This document shows positions 1-8,203 of a DNA stretch of 40,834 nt, in pieces (position 1 is the stretch's first letter; the number at the start of each line of letters is the position of its first letter). Position numbers and translations under genes: made by a program. Below the pieces are notes generated by a model, which saw only the letters and a program-made list of their open reading frames with translations, was not told where the DNA came from and made no database searches. The stretch spans positions 1 through 40,834 of the forward strand of contig CADEGD010000038.1 in the NCBI GenBank assembly GCA_902826795.1, in the 5' to 3' direction. This DNA comes from an uncultured Acidobacteriota bacterium (GTDB taxonomy: Bacteria; Acidobacteriota; Blastocatellia; Pyrinomonadales; Pyrinomonadaceae).

Positions 1-376
1 CGACGACGTGATTGTTGGTCAATATCGTTCCGTCAGCCGAAACGATCACGCCGCTGCCGAGCCCGCGTTCAATCTGCGGTCGCTGCTGTTGCTGGCCCTG
101 CCCTGGACCCTGACGAAACAGATCGTCAAGATTGAATTGCGTCTGCGACTGAGGCCGGCCCTTGACCTCTGCCTCGATCCGTACTACGGCCGGCGAAGTT
201 TTCTCTACAACGTCCGCATAAGAGGTTCGAACACCGTCAACAACGATCGGGGCCGGCGGAGCCGAAGGTTGAGCCGGCGCAGCCGGCTGCTCGCCGCTCA
301 GCAGGCCGGTATTGCAGCCAGTAGCGATCAACAGGGAAACAAGTGAAACCGAAAGCAGAAGATTACGCTTAAACAT
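1..376 (-). CDS. HtrA/Deg-family serine protease, lipoprotein-type N-terminus (5' part only)
   Basis: Reading the minus strand from the ATG at 374-376 gives about 125 residues that run off the left edge, so only the N-terminal third is present. The protein begins with a hydrophobic signal ending in the lipobox-like LLIATGC (Cys about residue 21), then a Pro/Ala-rich linker. The segment SYADVVEKTSPAVVRIEAEV is typical of the start of the trypsin-like domain. A Gln-rich loop follows, then GLGSGVIVSADGTILTNNHV, the HtrA motif that ends at the catalytic His. The Asp, Ser and PDZ domains would lie outside the window. Family members degrade or refold damaged envelope proteins; here the enzyme is probably membrane-anchored in the periplasm. 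GGAG lies 9 nt before the start. The family assignment is secure; DegP versus DegQ cannot be decided. Confidence 0.88.
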   Translation of the reverse strand, partial: MFKRNLLLSVSLVSLLIATGCNTGLLSGEQPAAPAQPSAPPAPIVVDGVRTSYADVVEKTSPAVVRIEAEVKGRPQSQTQFNLDDLFRQGPGQGQQQQRPQIERGLGSGVIVSADGTILTNNHVV

Positions 377-407
377 TAGTACGTCTCCGAAGAATATTTC
401 TACACAA

Positions 408-435
408 ATTCTAGCGTTTCGCGGGTGAGATTCAA
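408..435 (-). promoter_or_regulatory. Candidate promoter of the HtrA-like gene
   Basis: On the minus strand TTGAAT (435-430) and TAGAAT (413-408) are separated by 16 nt, 32 nt upstream of the ATG. The hexamers match the housekeeping sigma consensus in 4/6 and 5/6 positions. The same TTGAAT-N16 layout recurs in front of the arginine decarboxylase gene. Confidence 0.45.
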
Positions 436-570
436 CACTTATCAATCTTTTACGATTTTTCGCTCCGGATGTTCGGTTATTTCTCGAGACTGCGTCTTGC
501 GTAAGTAGCCCCATGTCAGCAGCCCCATGTAGTCCGCACGTAAGCAAGGGCTCTGGACTCCAAGATCCAC

Positions 571-610
571 AAAAAAGAAAGGACAACGAACATTGTTTGT
601 CCATTGTCCT
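571..610 (-). terminator. Intrinsic terminator after the DHS-like gene
   Basis: On the minus strand AGGACAA (610-604) pairs with TTGTCCT (586-580), followed by TTCTTTTTT. It lies 23 nt beyond the stop of the DHS-like gene and would end the speA-DHS transcript before the divergently read htrA leader. Confidence 0.6.
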
Positions 611-632
611 GTTCTCAAACATCCGCCGCAGA

Positions 633-1694
633 TTAAGGAACGTCGATCGACATATCCTTGCCCGAAAAACTGAAGTTCGGACGCTTCCGGCCCTTCATGA
701 ACTTGGCCGCCGTCTGCGAAAGAGCGGTGATTATCATCGGCAAGGCGATCGAAGGGTCACAAGGAACGAATGCAGTGGTCGCACCCTTGCCGAGCTTGCC
801 GAAGTTTCCGGTATGCAGTCCGGCGTAAGACGGTGTGCGGCTGTCGAGCGGCACTGAGTCTGTCGTGATCGAGATCGCATATTTGTGGCCACGCGGATTG
901 GTTCGGGTTATATAGGAAGCTATCTCAGCTACGTTTAGCATTGACTGGCTGTGAGCGCTTCCAAGAGTGATCAGCGACGAGTTCCTAGTTTTTTGAGCGA
1001 TCTGCATCATTTCGATCGTATCCTGCGTAGTGTCGAATGAAATACTGATCTTTTTCTCGAATCGAGCCCGAGCGAGTCCGACGGAAAGCTCACTGCCGAG
1101 CAGATCCGGGCAGTAAACAGGAATTCGAGCTTTATAGGCCGAAGTGATAATGCCGTCTTCATGGGCGATCTCGGCAAGCTCGCGGCCCATCAATAAGAGA
1201 AACTCACGAACAGAGTAAGGCCGCGTCTGATCGAGTTGATTGACCACGCTGCCGACCCACTCGTCGGCTTCCTGATATTCTTCGCGGTTTATTAAGACAT
1301 CGCCAACTCGCGAAACGTCAGAGCCCGCGAGCTCTTCGTCAGACATGCTCGGATGCCCCTGGTAATGGTTTCGGCCCAGCGTCTCGTGGATGTCCTGATA
1401 AATAACGCTGCCCGAGAGTACAAGAACATCGACGAAGCGATTCTTGATCACGTATGCGAGCAACCGCCGCATTCCGGACGAGATCAGGTTACCCGAACCC
1501 GCTACATAGATGGTCGAGTTGTCATCGAGCATGTCGAGCCAAATACGATGAGCTTCGGCCAACTGACGCGCCCCAAATCCGGCTCCCTCCATTTTCTCAA
1601 GCAGTCCTGCGATCGAACGATCGCGGTCGATCGCCACCGGGCGAGTCGGGACCGTAAGAAACTTTGAAGCCTTAGTCTTTTTCTGAGCTACCAT
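633..1694 (-). CDS. Deoxyhypusine synthase-like protein
   Basis: This 353-residue protein has the length (human enzyme about 369) and overall layout of the deoxyhypusine synthase family. It has an early nucleotide-binding segment (YVAGSGNLISSGMRRLLAYV), a VLSGSVIYQDIHETLG stretch, VYCPDLLGSELSVG, and a C-terminal NFGKLGKGATTAFVPCDPSIALPM region. Bacteria lack eIF5A; characterised bacterial homologues make homospermidine or related polyamines from putrescine or spermidine with NAD. Where the family normally carries the catalytic Lys in a GGxxKHHxxNAN-like motif, this protein reads LGSAHSQSMLNVAEI, with no Lys. The reaction is therefore uncertain: it may be a divergent subfamily. The start has GGAGA 8 nt upstream. 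The gene follows the arginine decarboxylase by 34 nt and is probably co-transcribed with it, which supports a polyamine role. Confidence 0.82.
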   Translation of the reverse strand: MVAQKKTKASKFLTVPTRPVAIDRDRSIAGLLEKMEGAGFGARQLAEAHRIWLDMLDDNSTIYVAGSGNLISSGMRRLLAYVIKNRFVDVLVLSGSVIYQDIHETLGRNHYQGHPSMSDEELAGSDVSRVGDVLINREEYQEADEWVGSVVNQLDQTRPYSVREFLLLMGRELAEIAHEDGIITSAYKARIPVYCPDLLGSELSVGLARARFEKKISISFDTTQDTIEMMQIAQKTRNSSLITLGSAHSQSMLNVAEIASYITRTNPRGHKYAISITTDSVPLDSRTPSYAGLHTGNFGKLGKGATTAFVPCDPSIALPMIITALSQTAAKFMKGRKRPNFSFSGKDMSIDVP

Positions 1695-1727
1695 TCGATA
1701 GAATTCTCCAATAATGATTTCGAATAC

Positions 1728-3653
1728 CTACTTGCTCGGATTGTGAGCGAGGTATGTATAACTTTCTGCCTGATCTTGGTAATACTCGATCAGGTCATTA
1801 CCTTCCTTGGTCGATAGATCTCCTGCCTTGATCCGCGCGAGAATCGCGCGACGGTATGTATCGTGAAGATGTTCCGCATCAAACCTGACCTGCGATATAG
1901 AATCGGCAAGCGTTGCGCCGTAGATCACCTTCTTGATGATCGGACCGTCTTCGCCGATGTAAATATGAGCCTCGTGCGGAACGCCGAAAAGGTTGTGGTT
2001 ATTGCCCATAACCTCTTGATACGCCCCGACCAACATCATCGCTAAATAGTAAGGCTCATTTTTCGTGAGTTTGTGGAGTTCGAGCACGGGTTTAACATCG
2101 TGAAGATCCACGAACTTATCAACGATACCGTCGGAATCGCAGGTAATGTCACATAGCGTAGCATATTCCGTAGGCTTTTTGTTGAGTTTATGTATTGGAA
2201 TGATTGGAAATAGCTGTTCCAAGGCCCAGTTGTCCGGCATCGATCGAAAGACAGAGAAATTGGCCAGATACTTGGCGCACATCAGGCGTCGAAGGTCGTC
2301 AAACTCTTCAGAGACATATTTCTTCTGCTGAGCGTATGCATCAGCCTTCTCGCATACATCCCAAAACAACACCTCACCTTTGCCCTTATCCTCGAGCGTG
2401 ATCAGCCCGAGGTTGAACATCGTGAAAAGTTCTTCGCGGTGTTCGAGAGCGTCGTGATAATACTCGCGATAGTTCTTGGCGTTGATCGTCTCTCGAAGGT
2501 CCGCAAGTTCCTTGACCACCTGTGGATCATCGGGGTCGAACGTCATTGGCGTGTGATCTTCAACTACCGTCTCGATCTCATCCTGGACGTTGGTCACCAG
2601 TATCGCGTGATACGCCGAAAGGTATCTCCCAGACTCTTGAATGATCGTGGGATGCGGCACATTCTCGTCATCGCAAACCGTCTTGATGACGTATATAACG
2701 TCGTTCGCAAACTCGCGGGCGTTGTAGTTTGCCGACGATTCAAACGACGTCCGAGATCCGTCGTAATCCACCGCCATGCCGCCGCCAACGTCCAGATAGT
2801 CGATTGGAACGCCCATCTGGCGGATCTTCGAATAAGTCCGGGCGGCTTCTTTCATCGCATTTTTGATGCGCTTAATGTCGGTGAGCTGCGATCCGATGTG
2901 GAAATGAAGCAGCTTGAGCATGTCTAACCGGCCTGCTTCGTTCAGTTTTCGAATGACTTCAAGGATCTCGGTTGTCGTCAATCCGAACTTTGCCGCCTCG
3001 CCACCGGACTTTTCCCATTTGCCCGAACCTTTCGAATAAAGCTTTACGCGGACGCCGACCATCGGCAGACTCGCGTCCGGGTTAGCTTTGGTTACCTCAG
3101 CGACCAGGTCGAGGGTGTGCGTAAGCTCGCTCATCTTCTCGACCACGATAACGACGTTTTTCCCGGCGGCTGCCCCAGCGAAAGCAAGCCGGATAAAATC
3201 CCGATCCTTAAAGCCGTTCAGTACCAGCAAGCTGTCTTTTGCCTGATCCAGTCCAAGAGCCGCATACAGCTCCGCCTTCGATCCAGCTTCGAGTCCGAAG
3301 TTAAACCGGGAACCCTCGCGGAGATATTCCTCGATGACGGCCCGATTCTGATTCACCTTCATCGGGTAAACGCACAAATGGCCGCCTTCGTATCCGAACT
3401 CCTTGATCGATTTCTTAAAGGCCGTCTGAAGTTTCCTGATCTGTCCGAAAAGCAGTTGCGGGAAGCGAAGCAGTACAGGAGTCGAAACTCCTCGCTTTTG
3501 GAGATCGTCGATGATTTCCTTTACGTCCCCCTGAATGGTCTCGTTGTCAGGCGAGATGACGACCAGGTTCCCCTTGCGGTTCGCGCCGAAGTATCCGGCT
3601 CCCCAATTGTCGATGCCGTATGTTTCGACGGTCTGTTCCAAGACTGAACTCAA
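1728..3653 (-). CDS. speA: Biosynthetic arginine decarboxylase
   Basis: At 641 residues this matches the SpeA family (E. coli about 658). The PLP-binding Lys is in CVYPMKVNQN (Lys99) within an alanine-racemase-like barrel. LLHFHIGSQL and YLDVGGGMAVDYDGS are barrel motifs that contact substrate and phosphate, and the C-terminal half carries CDITCDSDGIVDKF, the second active-site strand with the Cys of this fold. It converts arginine to agmatine and CO2 in the cytoplasm, the first step of the agmatine route to putrescine. The start is read as TTG at 3651-3653, with GAGG 9 nt upstream; no ATG lies upstream in frame. Agmatinase or agmatine deiminase genes are not in this window. The DHS-like gene follows directly. 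Confidence 0.95.
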   Translation of the reverse strand: MSSVLEQTVETYGIDNWGAGYFGANRKGNLVVISPDNETIQGDVKEIIDDLQKRGVSTPVLLRFPQLLFGQIRKLQTAFKKSIKEFGYEGGHLCVYPMKVNQNRAVIEEYLREGSRFNFGLEAGSKAELYAALGLDQAKDSLLVLNGFKDRDFIRLAFAGAAAGKNVVIVVEKMSELTHTLDLVAEVTKANPDASLPMVGVRVKLYSKGSGKWEKSGGEAAKFGLTTTEILEVIRKLNEAGRLDMLKLLHFHIGSQLTDIKRIKNAMKEAARTYSKIRQMGVPIDYLDVGGGMAVDYDGSRTSFESSANYNAREFANDVIYVIKTVCDDENVPHPTIIQESGRYLSAYHAILVTNVQDEIETVVEDHTPMTFDPDDPQVVKELADLRETINAKNYREYYHDALEHREELFTMFNLGLITLEDKGKGEVLFWDVCEKADAYAQQKKYVSEEFDDLRRLMCAKYLANFSVFRSMPDNWALEQLFPIIPIHKLNKKPTEYATLCDITCDSDGIVDKFVDLHDVKPVLELHKLTKNEPYYLAMMLVGAYQEVMGNNHNLFGVPHEAHIYIGEDGPIIKKVIYGATLADSISQVRFDAEHLHDTYRRAILARIKAGDLSTKEGNDLIEYYQDQAESYTYLAHNPSK

Positions 3654-3704
3654 TTCAATGCACCTCGCCCAAGATCTTCAAACGCTTCGCAACGCAAAAC
3701 CTAA

Positions 3705-3732
3705 AGTGTAGTAAAAAAAGTCCAAAATTCAA
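3705..3732 (-). promoter_or_regulatory. Candidate speA promoter
   Basis: On the minus strand TTGAAT (3732-3727) and TACACT (3710-3705) are 16 nt apart, about 52 nt before the TTG start. No other gene lies between this site and speA, and no strong alternative was seen. Confidence 0.35.
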
Positions 3733-3930
3733 ACCAGCTTTTTTCAAGACGGATATGGCACAGGCGTTGCGAGACCACTTATCGAAGCCACCGCAGACAG
3801 AGCAGGGTTTCACTATATAACTCTAGTGTTAACAGCAGTTGCAGTTGTATTAACGAGGAATTAGATGGCCGAAATGGCAAAAACTGGTGTCAAAAACTGT
3901 CAGTTTGGTCGGTCAAAATGAGGCAAAAAT

Positions 3931-4371
3931 ATGAGAATCGCTAAAGATGAAAAAGGATTTTCGCTGATCGAGCTGCTTGTCGTTGTGGTTATCATCGGCA
4001 TTGTAGCGGCTCTTGCAGTGCCCGCCCTTCGAAAAGGACTTCGGTCGGCCGAAAACGGAACGACTTTCGCTACTCTTCGCTCAATCTCCTCCACTCAGGT
4101 CCAGTGCTTCTCGCAGAAAAACCGCTTCTGTACGCTTCCGGAGATCCAGGACATGATGAGAAACAGCATCGGAACGACCACAGGCGACACTGTCGTACGC
4201 GGCCGCTATGTATTCGAAATGACACCGCTAGCACCGACGCCTGCCGACTTGCGGGAAGGCTACACGGTCTCGGCGGTTCGTAACGTTACCGATGACGTGG
4301 TCTATCGCTACGAGCTTACTCAATCCGGTAGGATCCAGAAAATCCTTCCTTTGGGTGCTGTAGAAGACTAA
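3931..4371 (+). CDS. Type IV pilin-like / pseudopilin protein
   Basis: The 146-residue product has a short basic leader and a textbook class III prepilin signal: cleavage between Gly9 and Phe10 in EKGFSLIELL, Glu at mature position 5, then a hydrophobic helix (about residues 12-32). The PilD peptidase would cut and N-methylate it in the inner membrane. The rest is a small C-terminal head with two Cys (QCFSQKNRFC) that could form a disulfide. It may be a minor pilin, a type II secretion pseudopilin, or the subunit of a thin pilus; no assembly ATPase, PilC or secretin gene is nearby, so the machine cannot be named. GAGG lies 8-9 nt upstream of the ATG. The next gene, 54 nt downstream, encodes an unknown membrane protein. 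Confidence 0.88.
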   Translation: MRIAKDEKGFSLIELLVVVVIIGIVAALAVPALRKGLRSAENGTTFATLRSISSTQVQCFSQKNRFCTLPEIQDMMRNSIGTTTGDTVVRGRYVFEMTPLAPTPADLREGYTVSAVRNVTDDVVYRYELTQSGRIQKILPLGAVED

Positions 4372-4425
4372 GCCCAATTTGTCCCCGCACAGAGACCAAG
4401 ACTCAAGTCTCCCGCCACCACCAAA

Positions 4426-6012
4426 ATGAACGTATTCGAAGAACTCATCGACGAACTAAGAGATGAAGAGCTTCTTGAAGAAACGATCTTCTCGTTGAAT
4501 CGAAACTCCAGTTCCACCCCGGCCGCTGCCCCGCAGGCCAAAATCGACACGACACCACCGGTCGATAAGGAGGCTACTGCCGACGTTCTAGAAATGTCAG
4601 GCGAAGACGGATCCACCGATCTCTCTGCGGAAGCCGAGGCATTAGACGAACTTATCGACAAGCCGGCGGACGAACGCGAAACCTATAGACGCCGGGCGAT
4701 GGAAGAGGTCTCGAGCCTTCAAATGGTCGAGCATGTTCTATCGGGAATTGAGCGCGAGCACATGAAAATGGCTCCGCAGACATATGACGACCTAGAGGTT
4801 AAGAAGGCCCTTCACAAATATCTTCAGGTAACGGAGCCGATCAGTTCCGACGAGCATTCGGAGGCTGAATACGAGCTTTTTCAGGAAACCGAAAAATGGT
4901 TCTCCGCTCTTTCAAAAAGAGATTCAAATATCTCCGTCGCTAACGTTCGTCGGTTTTGCGAGAATTCAAAACCCGTGCTCAGCTCTCAGGCTTTAATGGC
5001 AATGGCCCGGTTCTATCGTAATTCTCCATATTCAGAGGCGGTTCGCGGCAAGTTCGACTTTGTGATGACGAAGTTGTTCGCCCGCGAGATCGACGAGCAG
5101 AAACGCAAACTCTTGTTCGGGCGGATCGAGACACTCGGACACGTCAAAACTCTCTACTCTAACTGGGCAAGTCTATCGATTGTGGCTCCCGAAGAAGACG
5201 AGGCGACTGGATCAGTCGGCGGAGCAGTTGCAGGATTCGAAGGTTTCGTACGCGAATCGGAAGCTGCCGAATCATTCGATCAGCTGATCGCGTCGGACTT
5301 CTTCAACCGCATCCGGCTTTTTAAAGAAGAGTGCAATGAGCTATTTTACGAGGCGGCCGTAATATCGGCCGCGATGGAATGCAACGTCCGCATCGGTAAT
5401 CGATTTGTCGATCTCATCGAGAAAGAGCGCGTCACCACAAGTGAGTCAACTATCGAGGAGAAGTACGGATATTCTCACGATACGATCATCTCGAACGCGG
5501 CCAGCAAGACGCTCCTTCTTCTCGACCTGATTCGTGAATCCAGAGAGGCGGAAGAGGCAGAGCAGCTTGAACAGGCTCAAGCCGCCGATAGGGCGAGAGT
5601 CAGTTACGAACGTGCACCGGTCGCAGAAAAGTCTGGCGGATCATTCGTTATTAACAAATGGCTTGTCGCGTTCACTATCGTCGCTCTGCTCATCAGCGCC
5701 GGAATCTATATTTGGTCTGAAAGTGTTTCAACTGCCGACAGCTCCATTCAAGTTGCTAGTTCGGTCGACATTGCTGGAACCGAGTTAACCAAACACATTC
5801 GCGAAGCAAGCACCAGCAGCGAAATTTTCTACGGAGTTGTGCAGCCTTCATGGGACTCGCTATCAGAGAAAGAACAAAAGGCTTTCCTGACCGAGGCCTA
5901 CCAATTTGCCCGGTCTAAGGGAATGCGTAAGGTTAACTTCCTTAACAGCAAGGGGCGAACGGTCGGATATGCTACGGAAGACCGAGTTGAAGTCTCCAGC
6001 GGAGCGCAGTAG
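4426..6012 (+). CDS. Unknown single-pass membrane protein with large cytoplasmic helical region
   Basis: I do not recognise a family for this 528-residue protein. The first ~100 residues are acidic and low-complexity (EELIDELRDEELLEETIF, then Pro/Ala/Thr-rich). Residues ~100-390 are strongly helical and charged, resembling a repeat or coiled scaffold, and end in a Glu/Ala-rich segment (ESREAEEAEQLEQAQAADRA). One membrane helix (about 408-430, NKWLVAFTIVALLISAGIYI) is followed by a ~98-residue extracytoplasmic tail with GRTVGYATEDRVEV. The topology is therefore cytoplasm-in. No clear ribosome-binding site precedes the ATG, so translation may depend on coupling to the upstream pilin gene. Its place after a pilin and before a strong terminator suggests a two-gene unit; a pilus- or secretion-related role is inference only. 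Confidence 0.75.
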   Translation: MNVFEELIDELRDEELLEETIFSLNRNSSSTPAAAPQAKIDTTPPVDKEATADVLEMSGEDGSTDLSAEAEALDELIDKPADERETYRRRAMEEVSSLQMVEHVLSGIEREHMKMAPQTYDDLEVKKALHKYLQVTEPISSDEHSEAEYELFQETEKWFSALSKRDSNISVANVRRFCENSKPVLSSQALMAMARFYRNSPYSEAVRGKFDFVMTKLFAREIDEQKRKLLFGRIETLGHVKTLYSNWASLSIVAPEEDEATGSVGGAVAGFEGFVRESEAAESFDQLIASDFFNRIRLFKEECNELFYEAAVISAAMECNVRIGNRFVDLIEKERVTTSESTIEEKYGYSHDTIISNAASKTLLLLDLIRESREAEEAEQLEQAQAADRARVSYERAPVAEKSGGSFVINKWLVAFTIVALLISAGIYIWSESVSTADSSIQVASSVDIAGTELTKHIREASTSSEIFYGVVQPSWDSLSEKEQKAFLTEAYQFARSKGMRKVNFLNSKGRTVGYATEDRVEVSSGAQ

Positions 6013-6052
6013 AAATTATTTCAAGCCTACGATATTGTAGGACTGGCCAACA

Positions 6053-6094
6053 TGAGGCGACATATTCGTAATAGAATATGTCGCCTCACTTTTC
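6053..6094 (+). terminator. Intrinsic terminator after the pilin unit
   Basis: TGAGGCGACATATTC (6053-6067) pairs perfectly over 15 bp with GAATATGTCGCCTCA (6074-6088) around a 6-nt loop, followed by CTTTTC. It ends the pilin transcript and separates it from glnA. Confidence 0.75.
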
Positions 6095-6104
6095 GTCAGG
6101 CGGC

Positions 6105-6220
6105 TATACTTCGAGTTAAGTCAAACAAACACAACATATAAATATGCGACCGGCTGACGGTATGCCTCTTGCCTCGCTGACGAATCGTACTGATACGCCG
6201 GCTTTTCGCCCAAAAGCCGG
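6105..6220 (+). promoter_or_regulatory. glnA leader: -10-like TATACT and a GC-rich hairpin
   Basis: TATACT at 6105-6110 is a possible -10, without a good -35, so the glnA mRNA would have a leader of about 130 nt. A perfect 9-bp hairpin (CCGGCTTTT 6198-6206 with AAAAGCCGG 6212-6220) sits 15 nt before the ribosome-binding site AGGAGAG. It is followed by AAAAATTT rather than a T-run, so it is not a classic terminator. A regulatory role is possible, but no known glutamine riboswitch was recognised. Confidence 0.35.
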
Positions 6221-6248
6221 AAAAATTTAACGAAAGCCAGGAGAGTTA

Positions 6249-7673
6249 ATGTCAACCGTAAAAAATGTGTTGAACTTTGCCGCCGAGCAGGGTGCGAAGT
6301 TCGTTTCGGTGCGATTCACCGACCTACCCGGGTCGTGGCACCATCTTACATACCCGATCAGTCAACTGACCGAAGATTCGTTCGAGGACGGATTCGGATT
6401 CGACGCGTCGAGCCTTCGCGGCTGGGCGAGCATTCATGAATCCGACATGCTTCTCGTGCCAGACGCGAACCGATTTTGGATCGATCCGTTTGCGGACGAG
6501 ACGACGCTGTGCCTGATAGCAAACGTAATGGAGCCGATCACGAAAGACGGCTATGGGCTCGACCCGCGTTCCGTCGCCGTTCGAGCGGAAAGTTATCTTC
6601 GATTCACCGGCATTGCCGACACCGCTCATTTCGGACCTGAAGCGGAGTTTTTCATATTCGACGAAGCCCGCTTTCATAACGATCAATACTCGGCCGGGTT
6701 CACCGTTAACTCAGAAGAGGGTCACTGGAACAGCGGACGCTCGGGCGGCGAAACGAATCCCAACACTGGCTATCATATCCGCCCGAAAGAGGGTTATGTG
6801 CCAGTCGCTCCGATGGATACGCTTGTCGATCTTCGAAACTCGATCTCGAATACCCTCGGTGATGTCGGTATCGATGTCGAATGCCATCATCACGAGGTCG
6901 CTACCGCGGGCCAGTGCGAAATCGATTTCCGGTTTTCGAACCTTTTGCACACGGCCGACAACGTCATGCTGTTCAAATATGTCGTTAAAAATTCGGCGTA
7001 CATTCACGGTAAGACGGCGACGTTCATGCCGAAGCCGCTCTACGGCGACAATGGATCTGGAATGCACTGCCACCAGTCGCTCTGGAAAGACGGCAGTCCG
7101 TTGTTCGCAGGCGACCAGTACGCCGGCCTCTCGGAGATGGCGAAATTCTACATCGGCGGCTTGTTGAAGCATGCACCGGCTCTCGTCGCCTTCGCTGCAC
7201 CGACAACAAACAGCTACAAGCGTCTCGTGCCTGGATTCGAGGCTCCGGTTAATCTGGCTTACTCGGCCCGCAACCGTTCGGCCGCTGTTCGCATACCGAT
7301 GTTCTCGCCCTCGCCGAAAGCAAAGCGTCTCGAATTCCGTCCGCCGGATCCGAGCTGCAACCCGTACATCACGTTCGCTGCATTGTTGATGGCAGGACTC
7401 GACGGCATTCAGAACCGCATCGATCCCGGCGACCCGCTCGACAAGGATATCTACGACCTTCCGCCTGAAGAGCTCGCGAACGTTCCATCGCTGCCGGGTT
7501 CGCTCGACGAAGCTCTGACCGCCCTCGAGAACGACCACGAGTTCTTGCTAAAGGGCGACGTCTTCAGCAAGAAAATGATCGAACGCTGGATTTCGTACAA
7601 GCGCGAAAAGGAGATCACTCCGCTTCGCCTGCGTCCACACCCGCTCGAGTTCTCAATGTACTACGATATTTGA
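6249..7673 (+). CDS. glnA: Glutamine synthetase type I
   Basis: The 474-residue product is a full-length GSI subunit that forms glutamine from glutamate, ammonia and ATP in the cytoplasm, normally as a dodecamer. Visible motifs are [19 protein letters not shown] near residue 60, [11 protein letters not shown] (metal-binding Glu) around 120, [14 protein letters not shown] near 265, [21 protein letters not shown] near 345, and [14 protein letters not shown]. Near residue 400 the segment IYDLPPEE carries the Tyr that GlnE adenylylates in GSI-beta enzymes, so covalent regulation is expected. AGGAGAG precedes the ATG by 5 nt. It appears monocistronic, with a long leader upstream and a terminator at 7732-7758; no PII or ntrBC genes are adjacent. 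Confidence 0.97.
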   Translation: MSTVKNVLNFAAEQGAKFVSVRFTDLPGSWHHLTYPISQLTEDSFEDGFGFDASSLRGWASIHESDMLLVPDANRFWIDPFADETTLCLIANVMEPITKDGYGLDPRSVAVRAESYLRFTGIADTAHFGPEAEFFIFDEARFHNDQYSAGFTVNSEEGHWNSGRSGGETNPNTGYHIRPKEGYVPVAPMDTLVDLRNSISNTLGDVGIDVECHHHEVATAGQCEIDFRFSNLLHTADNVMLFKYVVKNSAYIHGKTATFMPKPLYGDNGSGMHCHQSLWKDGSPLFAGDQYAGLSEMAKFYIGGLLKHAPALVAFAAPTTNSYKRLVPGFEAPVNLAYSARNRSAAVRIPMFSPSPKAKRLEFRPPDPSCNPYITFAALLMAGLDGIQNRIDPGDPLDKDIYDLPPEELANVPSLPGSLDEALTALENDHEFLLKGDVFSKKMIERWISYKREKEITPLRLRPHPLEFSMYYDI

Positions 7674-7693
7674 TTTCGGATCGTCTTGCCGAG

Positions 7694-7794
7694 CGGCGAA
7701 GCTTTGCTTCGCCGTCACCCAGATACTCTTTCCGCGAGGCTCAGCCTCGCGGTCTTTTATCTTAAAGGGTGCCTCGGAAAAGCATAGCTTTTCC
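7694..7794. repeat. Cluster of three perfect triloop hairpins
   Basis: Three unrelated-sequence palindromes follow glnA: CGGCGAAGC-TTT-GCTTCGCCG (7694-7714), CCGCGAGGC-TCA-GCCTCGCGG (7732-7752) and GGAAAAGC-ATA-GCTTTTCC (7776-7794). Each is perfect and each closes with GC-NNN-GC. The middle one doubles as the glnA terminator. The shared apex design with unrelated stems suggests a recurrent type of intergenic palindrome. Confidence 0.6.
7732..7758 (+). terminator. Intrinsic terminator of glnA
   Basis: A 9-bp perfect GC-rich stem (7732-7740 with 7744-7752) and TCA loop are followed by TCTTTT, 59 nt after the glnA stop. Confidence 0.75.
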
Positions 7795-7821
7795 ACTCGG
7801 CGAACACTGATCGCAATTGTG

Positions 7822-7827
7822 TATAAT
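7822..7827 (+). promoter_or_regulatory. -10 box giving a near-leaderless mRNA
   Basis: A perfect TATAAT lies 10 nt before the ATG at 7838. Transcription starting about 7 nt downstream would leave a leader of 3-4 nt, and no ribosome-binding site is present, which fits leaderless translation. No convincing -35 is seen. Confidence 0.45.
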
Positions 7828-7837
7828 CACTCTGGTT

Positions 7838-8125
7838 ATGGAGAAGTTCTCTATTCATTGTCCGTGCTGTGAAGCGACGATCAACATCGACGCGGCGACC
7901 GGGGCTATCCTTTCCCACGAGGAGAAAAAGAAGGTCACGGGTTCGTTTGAAGATCTGAAAGGACAGCTTTCGAAACAGGCCGAGCTTCGCGACCAGCTTT
8001 TTGCCCAGGAAATGTCATCGCAGAAAGACAGGGAACGCCTGCTTGAAGAAAAGTTTAAGGAAGCGATGAAAAACGCCGATAAGGTGACCGACACACCCTA
8101 TCGAAATCCTCTCGACATGGATTAG
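7838..8125 (+). CDS. Small hypothetical protein with N-terminal CxxC and coiled-coil tail
   Basis: From the ATG at 7838 the product has 95 residues, beginning MEKFSIHCPCCEATINIDAA. The HCPCC motif with the strand-turn-strand that follows looks like half of a zinc ribbon; no second CxxC pair is present, so metal binding would need dimerisation or is absent. The middle and C-terminal part is charged and helical (EEKKK through EEKFKEAMKNADK), probably a coiled coil. A TTG at 7817 could extend the protein by seven residues, but that would place the TATAAT at 7822 inside the coding region, so ATG is preferred. Family not recognised and function unknown. It is isolated between the glnA terminator and a secreted-protein gene on the same strand. 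Confidence 0.7.
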   Translation: MEKFSIHCPCCEATINIDAATGAILSHEEKKKVTGSFEDLKGQLSKQAELRDQLFAQEMSSQKDRERLLEEKFKEAMKNADKVTDTPYRNPLDMD

Positions 8126-8203
8126 CCGTTATCGAGTGTTCGCAGCCAACACGTAGGAGGAGTTTCGTTAGCCGTTTCTTTGGAAAGTTTGAGGTTTGCG
8201 GAG

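Noticed and set aside
513..857. Plus-strand open frame of 114 codons
   Set aside because: It lies mostly antisense to the DHS-like gene, has no ribosome-binding site and low-complexity Arg-rich translation.
6198..6220. Terminator upstream of glnA
   Set aside because: The stem is followed by AAAAATTT, not a T-run, on either strand; the real terminator is at 6053-6094.
6711..7538. Long minus-strand open frame (275 codons) opposite glnA
   Set aside because: Antisense shadow of a highly conserved gene with G/C-biased third positions; Arg/Val-rich translation without any domain.
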